Shown: positions 17,580 through 28,820 of the stretch, piece after piece
Position numbering within the stretch: position 1 is the stretch's first letter
How the letters are laid out: every line of letters starts with the position of its first letter
Source: Platanthera guangdongensis
Lineage: Eukaryota > Streptophyta > Magnoliopsida > Asparagales > Orchidaceae
Length of the DNA stretch: 64,000 nucleotides
Reading direction: 5' to 3'
Assembly: GCA_039583875.1 (NCBI GenBank)
Contig: CM077155.1
Span: 10,891,046 to 10,955,045, forward strand
Program-made: the position numbers and the translations under genes
The notes under the pieces: model-generated
The model's database searches: none
What the model was told of the DNA's origin: nothing
What the model saw: the letters and a program-made list of their open reading frames with translations, nothing else

Positions 17580-20425
17580 TTAAATTGTACCTGAGCAGAA
17601 CAACTCCGGACACTCGTCAAGCATGGTCTGCTCCCGTTCCCAAGAGAGCATTTCGCGACCGCAATTGTCCCAACGGACCTTGACCATCCTGATCTCTTTA
17701 TTGCGTAGCCGCTTGACCTCAGAGTCCTCAATCCGCACGGACTTGACCTTTGTCGTCAACCCACTATCCACCGGCACTTGATCAACCGCGATCACTTGCG
17801 AAGCCTCTTGCACCGCCTTCCGTAGCACCGATATGTGGAATACATCATGTAAACCACTAAGCTCCACCGATAGCTTCAACCGATAGGCTGCTTCACCAAC
17901 CCGCTCAAGAACCTCAAACGGCCCAAGGTACCTCAGGCTTAGCTTTTTCAATTGCCGCACCCGCGAGACACCCTTGAACGGCTTAATCTTTAAGTATACC
18001 CAATCGCCCACAGCGAACTCCACGTTCCTGTGCTTGGTATTATAGTACTTCGCCTGACGGTCCTGAGCGATTAACAACCTCTCCTGAATGGTTCACACCA
18101 ATGAAGTAGCATCCTCCACCTCTTGACGCTTGTACAACTTTGACTCACCCATTTCCAACCAAGACAACGGCGTGCGACATCTTCTACCATAAAGGGCCTC
18201 GAAGGGCGCCATTTGAATACTCGTCTGGTAGCTATTGTTGTACGCAAATTACACCAAGTAAATATGGTCTTCCCATTGCTTTCCAAAGTCCAAGACACAC
18301 ATGCAGAGCATGTCTTCCATAGTTCTATTGACCCTCTCGGTCTTCCCATCCATCTGCAGATGGAAGGCTGTGCTAAAACTCAGCTTTGTTCCCAACATTT
18401 GCTGCACAAGCCTCCAATCATTGGACGTGAATCGCCCATCTTGGTCACTCACGATGCTGCGGGGCACACTGTGGAGCTGCAGTATGTTATCCACATATAA
18501 CTTTGCCAACTTCTCCACCGGATCATCCTTCCTATGCGGAATGAAATGCGACACCTTCGTTAGCCGATCTACGACCACCCAGATGTCGTCGTTCCCCTTT
18601 TGCGACCTTGGCAACCCGTGCACAAAGTCCATAGTGATGTCGTCGAATTTTCACTCCGGAATAGACAAGGATTTCAGAAATCCTCCCGGCTTTTGGCACT
18701 CCGCCTTCACCAAGGCGCAAGTTTGGCACTTCGCCATGTAGAGCGCCACATCCTTCTTCAAACCCGGCCACCAAAACAGTTTCTTAACGTCGCGGTACAT
18801 CTTTGTGCTCCCCGGGTGAATCGAGTACTTGGTATGCTGTGCCTCGTACAACAAATCCACACGCAAACTGCCCACGCTTGGGACGCAAAGACGACCGTCT
18901 TTCCAAAGCAATCCATCCACAACTTCATATTGGGAATTTGACCCATCTAGAGCCTCTATCATGAGTTGCTTCATGTGGCCATCCAAATCCAAAGCCTGCC
19001 GAATCCGATCAGCCAGGTCATATTGAACTTCAGTCCAATTCAGTACTGCTTCAGCACTTGATTTCTTATCCACGCAAGAAATCTCCAACACCTCCAACTC
19101 CCGAACCAAACGCTCATCATGCACCGATAGCCAATTGGCTTGAGCTGGGGTTCGACAACTCAACGCGTCCGCAACCGCATTGCCCTTACCAGGCACGTAG
19201 TGGATCTTGAATGTATAGTCCCCCAGGAACTCCATCCATCTACGCTGCCGCATATTCAGATCTTTCTAATCAATCAAATACTTCAGGCTCTTGTGATCGG
19301 TATAGATATCAATCTTCACACCGTACAAATAATGTCTCCACAGCTTCAAGGCAAAAATCACGGCCGCTAACTCCAAGTCATGGACCGGATAGTTCCTCTC
19401 GTGCACCTTCAGCTGTCTCGAGTCATATGCTATAACGCTTCCATGCTGTAATAGCACACAACCCAAAACACTACCCTAAGCATCGCTATAAATCTCATAA
19501 CCTTCGGTCCCACTCGGCGAACTCAGCACAGGCGTCGTGGTCAACCGACATTTCAACTCCTCAAAAGCTCGCGCGCACTCCGGCGTCCAAACGAACTTCT
19601 GCTCCTTCCTCGTCAAAGTAGTGAGAGGTAACACTATCCGCGAGAAGTTCTCTACGAAGCGCCTATAATAGCCGGCAAGCCCCAGAAAGCTCCGGACTTC
19701 CGCTACCGTAGAAAGCTCAGGCCACTCCCGTATCGCAACAATCTTTGCCGGATCCACTGCAATACCTTCCTCACTCACTATATGACCGAGGAACGCCACT
19801 GAGGACAACCAAAACTCGCACTTCGAGAACTTGGCGTACAGTTGATTCCTCCTTAGCATCTCCAAAACCAAATGAAGATGCCTGAAGTGATCTTCCTCAC
19901 TCTGCGAGTACACCAAAATATAGTCGATGAAGATGATCACAAAATGGTCCAAGTACACCCTGAAGGTCATGTTCATCAAATCCATGAACACTGACGGCGC
20001 ACTAGTCAGCCCAAACGACATGACCGTAAACTCGTAATGCCCGTATCTCGTACTGAACGTTGTCTTCGGGATATCACTCTCCCTTATTCGCAGCTGATAG
20101 TACCCGTACTTGAGGTCCAATTTTGAGTATACCGTCGACCCGACTAACTGATCGAATAGATCATCAATCTGGGGGATCGGGTACTTGTTCTTTTCTGTCA
20201 ACTTGTTGAGCTCCCGATAATCAATACATAGCCTCAAGCTTTCGTCCTTTTCTTTACAAAGAGGACCGGCGCGCTCCAAGGCGAAGAACTTGGATGCACA
20301 TACCCTTGCTCCAACAACTCTTGCAGTTGAACCTTCAGCTCCGCCATTTCTTTAGGCGCTAGCCGATATAGAGAGCGTGACACAGGCTTTGCACCTGGTA
20401 CGAGCTCTATCGTAAAATCTATCTC
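17580..20425 (-). pseudogene. pol: Chromovirus pol: RT, RNase H, integrase, chromodomain (broken)
   Basis: Reading downward on the minus strand: RT 20279-19476 ([26 protein letters not shown]); RNase H 19466-19266 ([10 protein letters not shown]); integrase zinc region 19253-18651 (IHPGSTKMY, CQTC); integrase core 18632-18249 with MDFVHGLP, SDQDGRF and the Glu in GKTERVN; and C-terminus 18077-17580. The last ends in a chromodomain-like stretch (VKRLRNKEIRMVKVRW followed by LSWERE), which in chromoviruses targets integration to marked chromatin. Frames are split by stops and shifts. The RT catalytic box reads FIDYILVYS where FIDDILVYS is expected, so one metal-binding Asp is lost. Confidence 0.88.
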
Positions 20426-20428
20426 CCG

Positions 20429-20995
20429 CTACAGCGAAGATCCAGGAAGATTGATAGGGAACACATCAGGGTATTCCAATACTACTGAAATACTGTCCAA
20501 CGCGGGCTTAGGCTTTGCAGCCTCCACTAGTGTAAAGAACAGTTCTACACCGGCACGAACCGCCTTCACCACCTGAAGAGCAGACATCAACGTCTTGCTC
20601 GACCCCTTCAAGCCCGTGAAAGTCATCTCACGACCTGCCCCCAGCTTGACTTCCTTGCTACCGCAATCAATATAGGCTCGCGGCTCCGAGAGCCAGTCCA
20701 TGCCAAATATAACGTCGAATTCCACTAACGACAATAACGACGCTTGCAAATGGAACTCCTGGCTCCCAATTTGAATCTTCACGCCACAGATTCTATCTGC
20801 GCGCATCGAACACCCATTGGGCAATAACACATCCAACTTGTCCTTCGCCATCGAAGAAGGTACTCCGATGCGCGATATGAATTCTTCGGACAAAAAGGAG
20901 CGTGAAGCTCCGGTATCGAAGAGTGCTCTTGCCGGATTTTCACAAATCAAAACAAATCCTAAACAAGCAGTGGTAAGGTAGCATGTGCATAACAA
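20429..20995 (-). pseudogene. Aspartic protease domain of the Tekay-like element
   Basis: A 188-codon minus-strand frame with the active-site motif ALFDTGASRSF and the downstream FDVIFGMDWL block typical of gypsy retropepsin. It follows gag and precedes RT in the usual order. The frame is not joined to its neighbours, because stops intervene on both sides. Confidence 0.85.
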
Positions 20996-21039
20996 GTATT
21001 TAAAGAAATTTAACTTGCTACAAATTTAAATTTTACCTG

Positions 21040-22130
21040 TCACCACATCCGCCTGTTTGACAGTCTCCTGTTGGCCAAGATTATGAACCATTGGTTGGGC
21101 CAGAGCATAATGGGACGCGGTTGACTCCACCGCCTTGCCCTTCTCTTCATAAGTCGCTCCCGGCTTCCTTTCGGACTTGGGACGTCCGCTCCAACAATTG
21201 ATGGCAAAGTGCCCCTACTTTCCACAAGTAAAGCATGCACCCGGGGTCCAACCCATAGTCGCCCCAGAAGCACCTGAAGATGGAGCTGGACCCGAAGTCC
21301 TAGCCTTCTTAAAGAATTTACGGTACCCAGACTCTGAGGTAGTCGGCGCCTTGAACTCAGATTTCTTATCACCAACGCTTTTCTTTGCTTGTACATTCTT
21401 CATGTCCTTCTCCAAGGACCGGGCCGTGCTGACCAAGGTCAAGAAACACTGCGTCATCGGCCCCGAGAGTAGTTACCTTAAATCATGTCTTAACCCTTCG
21501 TAGAATCGATTCTTCTTGCGCTCCTCATCCGTGATGGTGGAGCTAGCATATCGACTCAATCGAGTAAACTCGTGGAGATATTCATCCACGCTACTGTCTC
21601 CTTGAACCAACTTCAGGAACTCGTTCTCCAACTCTATCCTCTGCGCCGAAGGGAGTTGCCTTCCTCTCAATAGATGCAGCTCCAAACCCTCCCACCACAG
21701 CCTAGCGTCTCCATCCAACAGGAACGTAGCTATAGTGGTCATCTGCCACTCCTCCGTCTCTGTCGCTGTCAAGACTCTTCATACGGGAGAACCAGTCTTC
21801 AGCTTGAGATGTGGTTCCCAACCCCGAGAATACATGAGGATTGAAGCTCATAACATGTTTGAGCTGTCTTTCGGTTGCCCTCCTCGGCACCAACGATTCC
21901 AGTACTACATGCTCCACTCTTCTCGGCTCAACCTCTAGAAGAGATACCTGCTCCATCGCAGGAGCGGGCTGCTGCATTTGCCTTGCAGGCTGCGCATTGA
22001 TCATGGCAAACACTGCTTCGGCAACCAATCGTATGGTCTCAGCTGATGGAGGTGTTGCAGGAGCAGCATTTGGTACACTGCTAGCCTTAGAAACTCGACG
22101 TTCAGACGACCCAACACCGCTTCTGGTCAC
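21040..22130 (-). pseudogene. gag: Gag of the Tekay-like element
   Basis: The frame starts MTRSGVGSSERRVSK at 22130. The capsid block has ARLWWEGLE and VDEYLHEFTRLSRYA (21772-21473), followed by a basic linker and a zinc knuckle. The knuckle reads CFTCGK, then an in-frame TAG near 21215, then GHFAINC, so its C-x2-C-x4-H-x4-C spacing is kept but interrupted. Frame changes occur between 21702 and 21772 and near 21470. Gag would form the particle and bind RNA. Confidence 0.85.
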
Positions 22131-22343
22131 CTATAGTGGCACAAAGCACCGTTAAGCGACCAAATAAAATTGCAAACAACAATTATAGAAACACGCAGGT
22201 TCCCCAAACATGTGTATTTTCATTCCTAAGTGGACATTCATGGGTTCTTTTGTTGTTATAACGATGGAGCACACACATGTTCTCACCACACCTTAAAAAG
22301 AATTCGTCCACGAATTCATTTTAAGCCTGACCAAAACCAGTAG

Positions 22344-22353
22344 TCTGATACCA
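22344..22353 (-). promoter_or_regulatory. Primer-binding site of the Tekay-like element
   Basis: TGGTATCAGA on the minus strand, 3 bp from the LTR end. Initiator-Met tRNA type. Confidence 0.88.
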
Positions 22354-22356
22354 AAT

Positions 22357-24562
22357 TGTAACACCCCTATCCGTCGCATAGCATATAGCAGTAGGTCCGG
22401 CCGGGGCCCGATGCCATATACCACAGACAGACCGGGTGGTTACTCAATGGAAACCATCCAACCAATCCAACGTCCTACACAGAGCATTCTAGCGGAAGAA
22501 GTTTTATAAGTTGCAATTAAAAGAACCTAGCAACAAGCATGAATGCCCACTAACAAGCCAAAAAGGAATGAAGTACATACACAAGTACTGGCCTTGAGGC
22601 CTTACAAATGGTTTACTCATATTACATGTTTTTCATACCACGGCACGCAGGCCGGTCATACATGAACAAAAGTAAGTAAACACTCCAATTAGGTCTTCGA
22701 GGGCCAGCTTTGCAATTTGGGCTTTAGCCCGCTATTGACCGCTTGGTCCAGCAATACCTGCAAGCACAATCCACCGCACGGTGGCAAACAAAAGCAACGG
22801 TCAGCAATGCTGACCAAATTATAACGATCCCGCCCCCAATTCGGGGAGGCGATGCTCCTTCCATGCACTTATTAGCATAACCAAGCAGTATATAAATATA
22901 CATATCAACACAAGCGTAGGCTCACACGTCCACATACCCCGTGCACTCAGGGCATATTCTCGGTGAACCGGTCAATGTCACGTCAATTTAAGCCATAGAG
23001 ACCACGATCTCACCACCGCCACTTTGACGACCACACTATGAGCATTTTGTCTTCCCGGCCTGGGTCACGTCATTTTAAGTCATAGACCGCCGAAGACCCT
23101 TATCTATGCCAACAGCAAGTACCACGTAACTTTAGGTCGCTTTAACCGAACGACATAGAATGGGTACGGTTCCATCTAACCCGTGCTCACATCGCAACGA
23201 CAATTTAAGCCATATGCGCGGGTCAAACTTCTCCCGAGTCCCGTTTCCGTTACACACTTCACATAACCCGGTTATGTTCAAGTTGGCTCCCAGGCCTCCA
23301 AGTTGGCAGAACCACGTGTCTGCCCAGTTTTCCGGGTGCACCTTGGAGTTAATCCCCAAGGCTCCCTTTTGCAATCTACCTCGTAGAAAACCCGAAAATC
23401 AAACATTCACACAAAGTCTTCTCCGGCCATGATGCAATGCAACATCACCGATCCAGACCAACTTGTCCGGGTAGGCTTCACACATCATGCCTATGTCCGT
23501 TCTCGAATACGGACTCTAAACAACGGGGACTTTACATATCTACCCGAAGGAACGCCTCCAACTCACCGCAAACTCGCGAGAGCGGGCTTCATATGCAAAA
23601 GAAGGAGAGCTTCACATGCTAAAGTAGAGAATCGTTAACCTAGCGTTCTTCCTTGGCACCATGGAAATGTACGCGGATGTAAAGCACCGCAATCTCCTTG
23701 CCTTCGTAGATCCGAAGTCGGTTCGTTATTTGGAGCTCTGAAACTCCTCCAACGATTGGATCTAGACTCCTCCTTCCTCTTTTGCTCTCCCCTCTCTCTA
23801 AGATTTAGACAGAGAACCACACAAAAGAATAAGGGTTTTTAAATCCTGTACTCGGGTATAACCCCATCGAGAAATAACCACAGCCGTCGGATCCCACAAA
23901 AAGGGATGCACGAATACGATCAAGGTCCGAACTGGACAAATGGGGCTAAACACCGCACGGAACACCAATAGGAGCAGGACACGTCCGCGACAAAACAGTG
24001 TCAGAACATTTAGTCAACTCCCGCCAAAACCCCTGTGTCGACACCCCGCGTTGACAGAGTCAAACACGCCACAATGCGCCCCGCGCTCGACGATCGTCGA
24101 ACCAAGATCGTCGACCACTGCCAGATCGTCGAACGGAGATCTCTGGACAAATCGTCGAACACAGCCAAATCGTCGAATAGAGATCTCTGGCCAAATCGTC
24201 GAACGCACGGTCCGATCGTCAAACCCACGACCCGATCGTCGAACCCACGACCCGATCGTCAAACGTAGAACGTCGACCAAATCGTCGACCGCAGAATGTC
24301 GACCAAATTGTCGACCGCAGAATGTCGACCAAATCGTCCACCGCAGAATGTTGACCAAATTGTCGACCGCAGAATGTCGACCAAATCGTCGACCGCTGCT
24401 CGATGATCGTCGAACCCAGATACTACCTGATCATTGCTAGATCTTTGAACGGCCCCGAAATGCCCGGGGACACGCCTGTGTCCCAGGCCGTGTACCCCTT
24501 CCAAATTCCAAATTTGGTACAGAAACGTCACCCGTCGCTCTTTTGAGTTTCGGGGCATTACA
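22357..24562 (-). repeat. 5' LTR of the Tekay-like element (2206 bp)
   Basis: Homologous along its full length to 15285-17517. Plus-strand ends TGTAACACCCCTATCC and GGGGCATTACA. It is followed by the target duplication CACCT. Confidence 0.92.
24085..24420. repeat. Minisatellite of GATCGTCGAAC and GTCGACC units in the 5' LTR
   Basis: Same array as at 17020-17391, with more point mutations (for example TGTCGAC for CGTCGAC) and fewer units in the first block. Confidence 0.82.
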
Positions 24563-24567
24563 CACCT

Positions 24568-25137
24568 TCCACTCCTCCATCTACTCCTCCCTGCGAGAGG
24601 AGAGACGATCCCTCCCAGACCGCCGGTACTTCCCGTCCTCCTGGTGAGAAACCTTCCCTCTCGCTTCTCTGTACCATTCGCTACTCCCACACACTCCTGC
24701 GGGAGCCTCTCTCACCCTGCTCCTTTACTCCTTCCGCAGGCGCCCAGACTGACTCGCCTGCTGAGGAGAACCCTGAGCAACCTGTCGTCTCGCCTCTTCC
24801 ACCCCTTGACGGGATTGAAGATTACCTTGGCGACCCTACGAACCCGGCGGAAATGAGGCGCAAGACTTCCGAGTTGTTCCAGAAACACGCGCGCCTCATC
24901 CATTCGCTGACGCTGGATAAGCAGGCGGCGGATCAGCGTATCGAATGGCTGGAGAATGAGTGTGCCCGCCTATCTTCCGAGGCAGATACCGAGTTAGATG
25001 TCGATGGAAGCAATCCTGACGTCATCATCAGCGAGGTCGATATGCAGTTTCGTCTCGCTCGCCGTGGGCTGGAGTCCGTTCGCGCGTTCCACTCGCGTAG
25101 TAGGCCACCCTGTGCAGGAGCTCGTGGTGGCCGCTAG
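24568..25137 (+). pseudogene. Antisense gene 1 of Tat-A, 3' part (rest of exon 2, intron 2, exon 3)
   Basis: The frame broken at 15284 resumes at 24568. Exon 2 ends at 24643 before GTGAGA. Intron 2 (24644-24739) ends TTCCGCAG. Exon 3 (24740-25137) codes for an acidic, Pro-rich stretch and then a charged heptad-like region (FQKHARLIHSLTLDKQ, RIEWLENECARLSSE) that looks like a coiled coil, ending GARGGR-stop. Joined exons give 263 codons with no internal stop and canonical GT-AG sites throughout. That is strong evidence for a gene under selection until the Tekay-like insertion. The product is unknown; a coiled coil suggests self-association or a partner, possibly the coiled coil of gene 2 (inference). 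Confidence 0.65.
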
Positions 25138-25457
25138 CAATGGCACCCGTACTGAAAGCCGTCCGTCTCGCCCATTCTTCCTTATGTTGTCTTTGAATGT
25201 TGTAATAATTAATGCTTTGTACTGCTGTCTCGCCGGTATTGTCAGAAAACTTGGTATCCGCTAATTGCGGGATGGTATTTGAATATATATTTTTTATTGC
25301 TGGTTTAAATACTCTTTAATTTCTTTTAATCATTGTCTCATGATTGCGTCTGACCACGCTAATCGAGATTTTTTAGGAGAGAGAGAGTAAAATGCCGGCT
25401 GACTCTTCCCCTCCCTCTGTACGTTTTCCCGCGCATTAATCATTTCACCATATTTGC
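25138..25457 (+). other. Intergenic stretch between antisense genes 1 and 2 of Tat-A
   Basis: AT-rich DNA of about 320 bp with no further frame. It should hold the 3' end of gene 1 and upstream control of gene 2; a GAGAGAGAGAG run lies near 25378. Confidence 0.4.
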
Positions 25458-25465
25458 TATAAATA
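25458..25465 (+). promoter_or_regulatory. TATA box of antisense gene 2 in Tat-A
   Basis: TATAAATA, 188 bp before the gene 2 ATG. Tat-B has TATAAATA at 47464, 175 bp before its ATG. Confidence 0.6.
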
Positions 25466-25645
25466 TCCCGGCCCTGGATCAGAAGGATATTCGCGCCTCA
25501 TTCTTGCCGCACCCAAGCTCTTGCTTCTTTGTTTCTTTCGTCTCGCCGACTCTTCTCGTGCTTTTTCTCTCCCGGCCCACTCGCCGATCTTCTTTCTTAT
25601 TGCTTACTTTCCCCCACCGTCTCGCCTAAAACCGTCTCGCCAAGG

Positions 25646-27532
25646 ATGGGTAAGAAAAGAGTTGAGGAAGGAAAGGGGCGCAGCCGCTGCGGGTTCACAG
25701 ACCATGACTTTCCGCTCGGCCGGCTCTCAGAAGAGGACTACCGCGGTTTCGTCTGTGAGTACCTGGCGGAGGGGCTCGAGTTGCGCCCCCCCAAAGTTGG
25801 CGAGTCAATCAACACCTACTATCCGGGAGAGCTCGCCTTCCCCGTCTCGCACTTTGAGGCGGGGTTGAGGCTGCCTCTATAGCCTGAGGTAAAACAGGTA
25901 TTCAAGTACTTCGGCGTCGTCCCGGCGCAGTTCAACCCGAATGCCATTTTGGTGTTGATCGCCTTCGCCTGCTACATGCGCCGGGAGCGCATTGAGTTCA
26001 GCTTGACGGTCTTCCGCAAGCTCTTCATTTATCACGCCAACGCCAATGGCGTCTCGTACTTCACCGGGCAAGGGCTCAAGGTGTGCGAGACGCCAAATAA
26101 AAATCACCATTGGCTCACAAGTTTCGTCTTCATTCGCGGCGACCGTGCTGACTTCGGGGGCATCCCGCTAGTGCCGGTGTCACCCCCCGAGAGCTTCTAC
26201 TCGACCCCGTAGGTGGGTGGCCCAGAGAAGCTGTTGTATGATTACTTCGTCGGCAAAAACTTCGAAGTCAACTTCCTGTGGCGAGGCCTCGACTCGCTGC
26301 CTCCAATGCTCCCCGGCGAAGGTACTCTCTCTTTCTTTCCTCGCTTTGTCTGATTATTTCTCCGTCTCGCCGTCTCATCGCCTTGTTTTGTTTTTAGGGG
26401 AGTGAGTCGTCCCAGTCCACCCTCCATACAAAAGCAACATCCATCCATCCAAAGGCCTTGATATCGCCAGCGCGGCCGCTGAGGCGGCGAGAGAGTCCCT
26501 GGCTCCTGCCCCTCCGAAGAGGCCTGCAGGCGACACGGCCCCTTGTCGCTCTGGCCCTCCAAAGAAAATGAAAAAAGTTGTGTCTATCTCCACGGGGAAA
26601 AAGAAGATGACCCCGAAGGAGATATCGGGGTCTTTGAGCCCTATTTCTGTGGAGGGGTCTCAATCACCCCACTCGCCTCCTCAACAAGCCGTCTCGCCTA
26701 CTCATGAGACGGCACTTCCTGACCAGCCCGCCGCCACATCCAACCAACAGGCTGCCACCACTTCTCGTGAAGGCGCTTCTTCCAGCCGTCCTGCCCCCTC
26801 TTCCCACATGAACTTCAACCTGGGCCCAGTGGTCTCAGATGTCGTCGACGACCCTATTCTGTTGTGGGGGAGGGACGCCAACCGCGTCTCCATCTCCACC
26901 CTCCTTCCCCCTTGGAAGGAGCACGAGGAGCCCACCAGCCATGCTTTTGTTGTGGGGTACGACCTTTATGGCGGTCTCGATGCCGTCTCGCCCGAGAGCG
27001 AGTCCACGCGAAATCTCGTCCTGAAATCCTCCCACGCCCAAATGCGTGCCTTGGAGTTCGCGCACCGTGCCTCGCGCCGCCTTATATATATCAACAAAAA
27101 ATGGAAGTACAGCGAGACATGCCTGGAGGCAGAGCGAGAGAGATCTGAAGACCTTGCGAAAAGTTTGTTTGATGTCGAGACCCTCCTTGTGAAAGCCCAA
27201 GGCGGCGTGGTAAAGCCCTATCCTTACTCTTTTCCTTCAAAAAGTTTTGAACTTTTAACTAATGTCCAGGCGTCTCGCAGGATGCCGAGACGGTGGAGCG
27301 GCTACACTCGCGAGTAGCGGCCCTGGAGGAGGAGGTCAAGGGCTTGAAATCCCAGAATACTCGCCTTCAGGATGATGCCGCGTTGACATCTCGCCGCAAA
27401 TCCTTTCGGACACCTCTGCCGCACTACTCTTTTGACGAGGTTGAGGAGCAATGCCGAGATGTGGGCATCAGTGCGGCAGAGCTGGTCTTGAAGATGATGA
27501 AGGACCTAGGGGTCGTGAAGGACGATTCATAA
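25646..27532 (+). pseudogene. Antisense gene 2 of Tat-A: Transposase_28-like protein with C-terminal coiled coil, three stops
   Basis: Three exons read in phase: 25646-26321, 26398-27209 and 27281-27532, 580 codons in all. The N-terminal 200 residues carry blocks such as YYPGELAFPVSHFEAGLRLP and LIAFACYMRRERIEFSLTVF, resembling the 'putative gypsy-type transposon' family (Transposase_28) found as an extra frame in Tat elements. A Pro/Ser-rich linker follows. A second block conserved with Tat-B (ANRVSISTLLPPW, MRALEFAHRASRR) leads to a coiled coil (RLHSRVAALEEEVKGLKSQN). Stops interrupt it at 25880 (TAG, where Tat-B has TGG), 26210 (TAG) and 26403 (TGA, where Tat-B has CGT), with no frameshift. 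Its biochemical role is unknown to me. Confidence 0.75.
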
Positions 27533-28196
27533 ACGGTGACCGTCCGCGACCTGGTCCCCCAGCTCTATGGAAAGGAGAGCAAGAATTCTTCTTCCGGCAA
27601 GGAGAAATGACGTGTCAACTCCCAAGATCCAGAATCCCTCTCTCTCCTCTTCCTTATGCTGCTGTTGTAAAACTTAAAACTATCTTTTTTGAGCTCTATT
27701 TTGTGATATGATAGTGATAATCAAATATACATGCTTGTCTTGCTTGTTATTTTGTTCTTTTATTTTGCGAAATAAGTTACTGGTCTGCTTGGGCCTGCGA
27801 GACGGTGCTATCCACCCGTCTCGCCGCCTCGCCTTTACTCCTTACACTGCTTTATTTTGCTTACTGCAAGACGATACTCTGATGCGCTCATGCACGCGAG
27901 AAGGTGCTACCCCTTGTATCGCGGCCTTGTTGGAGAGTTGGCTTTTTGTCGAGCGCGAGTCGTCGCTTCCCTTATCTTTTTTATGCGTGACAACATACAA
28001 AACCTTCTCGCCTTGCCTTAAAGTACTCCCTGCGCGGGTGACCCTTAGTGACGTAACCCGCTCACCTATCATTAGAGTGAGCCTTTCGTCTCGCGCGAGT
28101 ACCCACCCGCCATAAGCGATACCATCCTCGTGACTGCCAGCTGCGAGTGCCTCCACTCGCACTGCTCCAAGCCTTTGCCTTAGTTTATTTTTCATT
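27533..28196. other. 3' flank of antisense gene 2 in Tat-A
   Basis: No frame is recognised. AT-rich DNA that could hold the gene 2 polyadenylation region, then C/G-rich DNA with scattered GTCTCGCC and CGCGAG words like those of the Tat LTR. Confidence 0.4.
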
Positions 28197-28384
28197 TCAT
28201 AAGGTTAAGCTGGGATGTTGTTTAAGGAGATTTTCCCAACCATTCTGACATCGAGTGGGTTTTTGCCATGCTAGCTTGATGAGAGCCTGGGCAACGGGCC
28301 TACCGGGGACCGAGCCAGGCTCGAGGTGGTGTTGAATTCCCCAGAGCCTAAACCTATTCCCAAGAACCCAGAACCAAAACTTCA

Positions 28385-28720
28385 AGAACCAGACCTCTCC
28401 CCCACAGGTGAGCCTTCGGACCTGCCAGCTAATGAGAGCCTGCGCGGCGGGTCTACCTGGGGCCGAGCTGCGCTCGCGGTAGTTCAGAACCAAGGAACAG
28501 ACCTTTCCCCCACAGGCGAGCCTTCGGACCTGCCAGCTAATGGGAGCCTGCACAGCGGGTCTACCTGGGGCCGAGCTGCGCTAGGGGTAGTGCAGAACCA
28601 AGGACTAAGAACCAGACCTCTCCCCCAAGGCAAGCCTTCAGACCTGCCAGCTAATGGGAGCCTGCGCAGCGGGTCTACCTGGGGCCGAGCCGCGCTCGGG
28701 GTAGTGCAGAAGGAAACATC
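28385..28720. repeat. Tandem repeat between pol and antisense gene 2 of Tat-A, 3 copies of about 110 bp
   Basis: Each unit contains CCCCCACAGGCGAGCCTTCG, then GGACCTGCCAGCTAATG, then GCGGGTCTACCTGGGGCCGA. A partial, more diverged copy lies at 28265-28330. The same unit makes a 12-copy array in Tat-B (51895-53222). It lies downstream of pol on the minus strand and downstream of gene 2 on the plus strand, so both converge on it. Confidence 0.85.
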
Positions 28721-28820
28721 TTCTTGCCATTAGAATTTCATAGTAGATAAAGACAAGAAGTAATTTGAGAAATTTATTATAATGAACTTGATTTGAATAT
28801 ACAACATTTGCCCTCCCTTC

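Larger units (their letters stand above)
15285..24562 (-). mobile_element. Tekay-like (Del-type) chromovirus inserted in gene 1 of Tat-A
   Basis: 9278 bp, TG...CA ends, LTRs 15285-17517 (3') and 22357-24562 (5'), 5-bp duplication CACCT at 15280-15284 and 24563-24567. It is minus-oriented: primer site at 22344-22353, gag at 22130 downward, polypurine tract at 17518-17533. Long LTRs and a C-terminal chromodomain after integrase place it with Tekay/Del chromoviruses. Its frames are broken, so it is not autonomous now. Confidence 0.93.
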
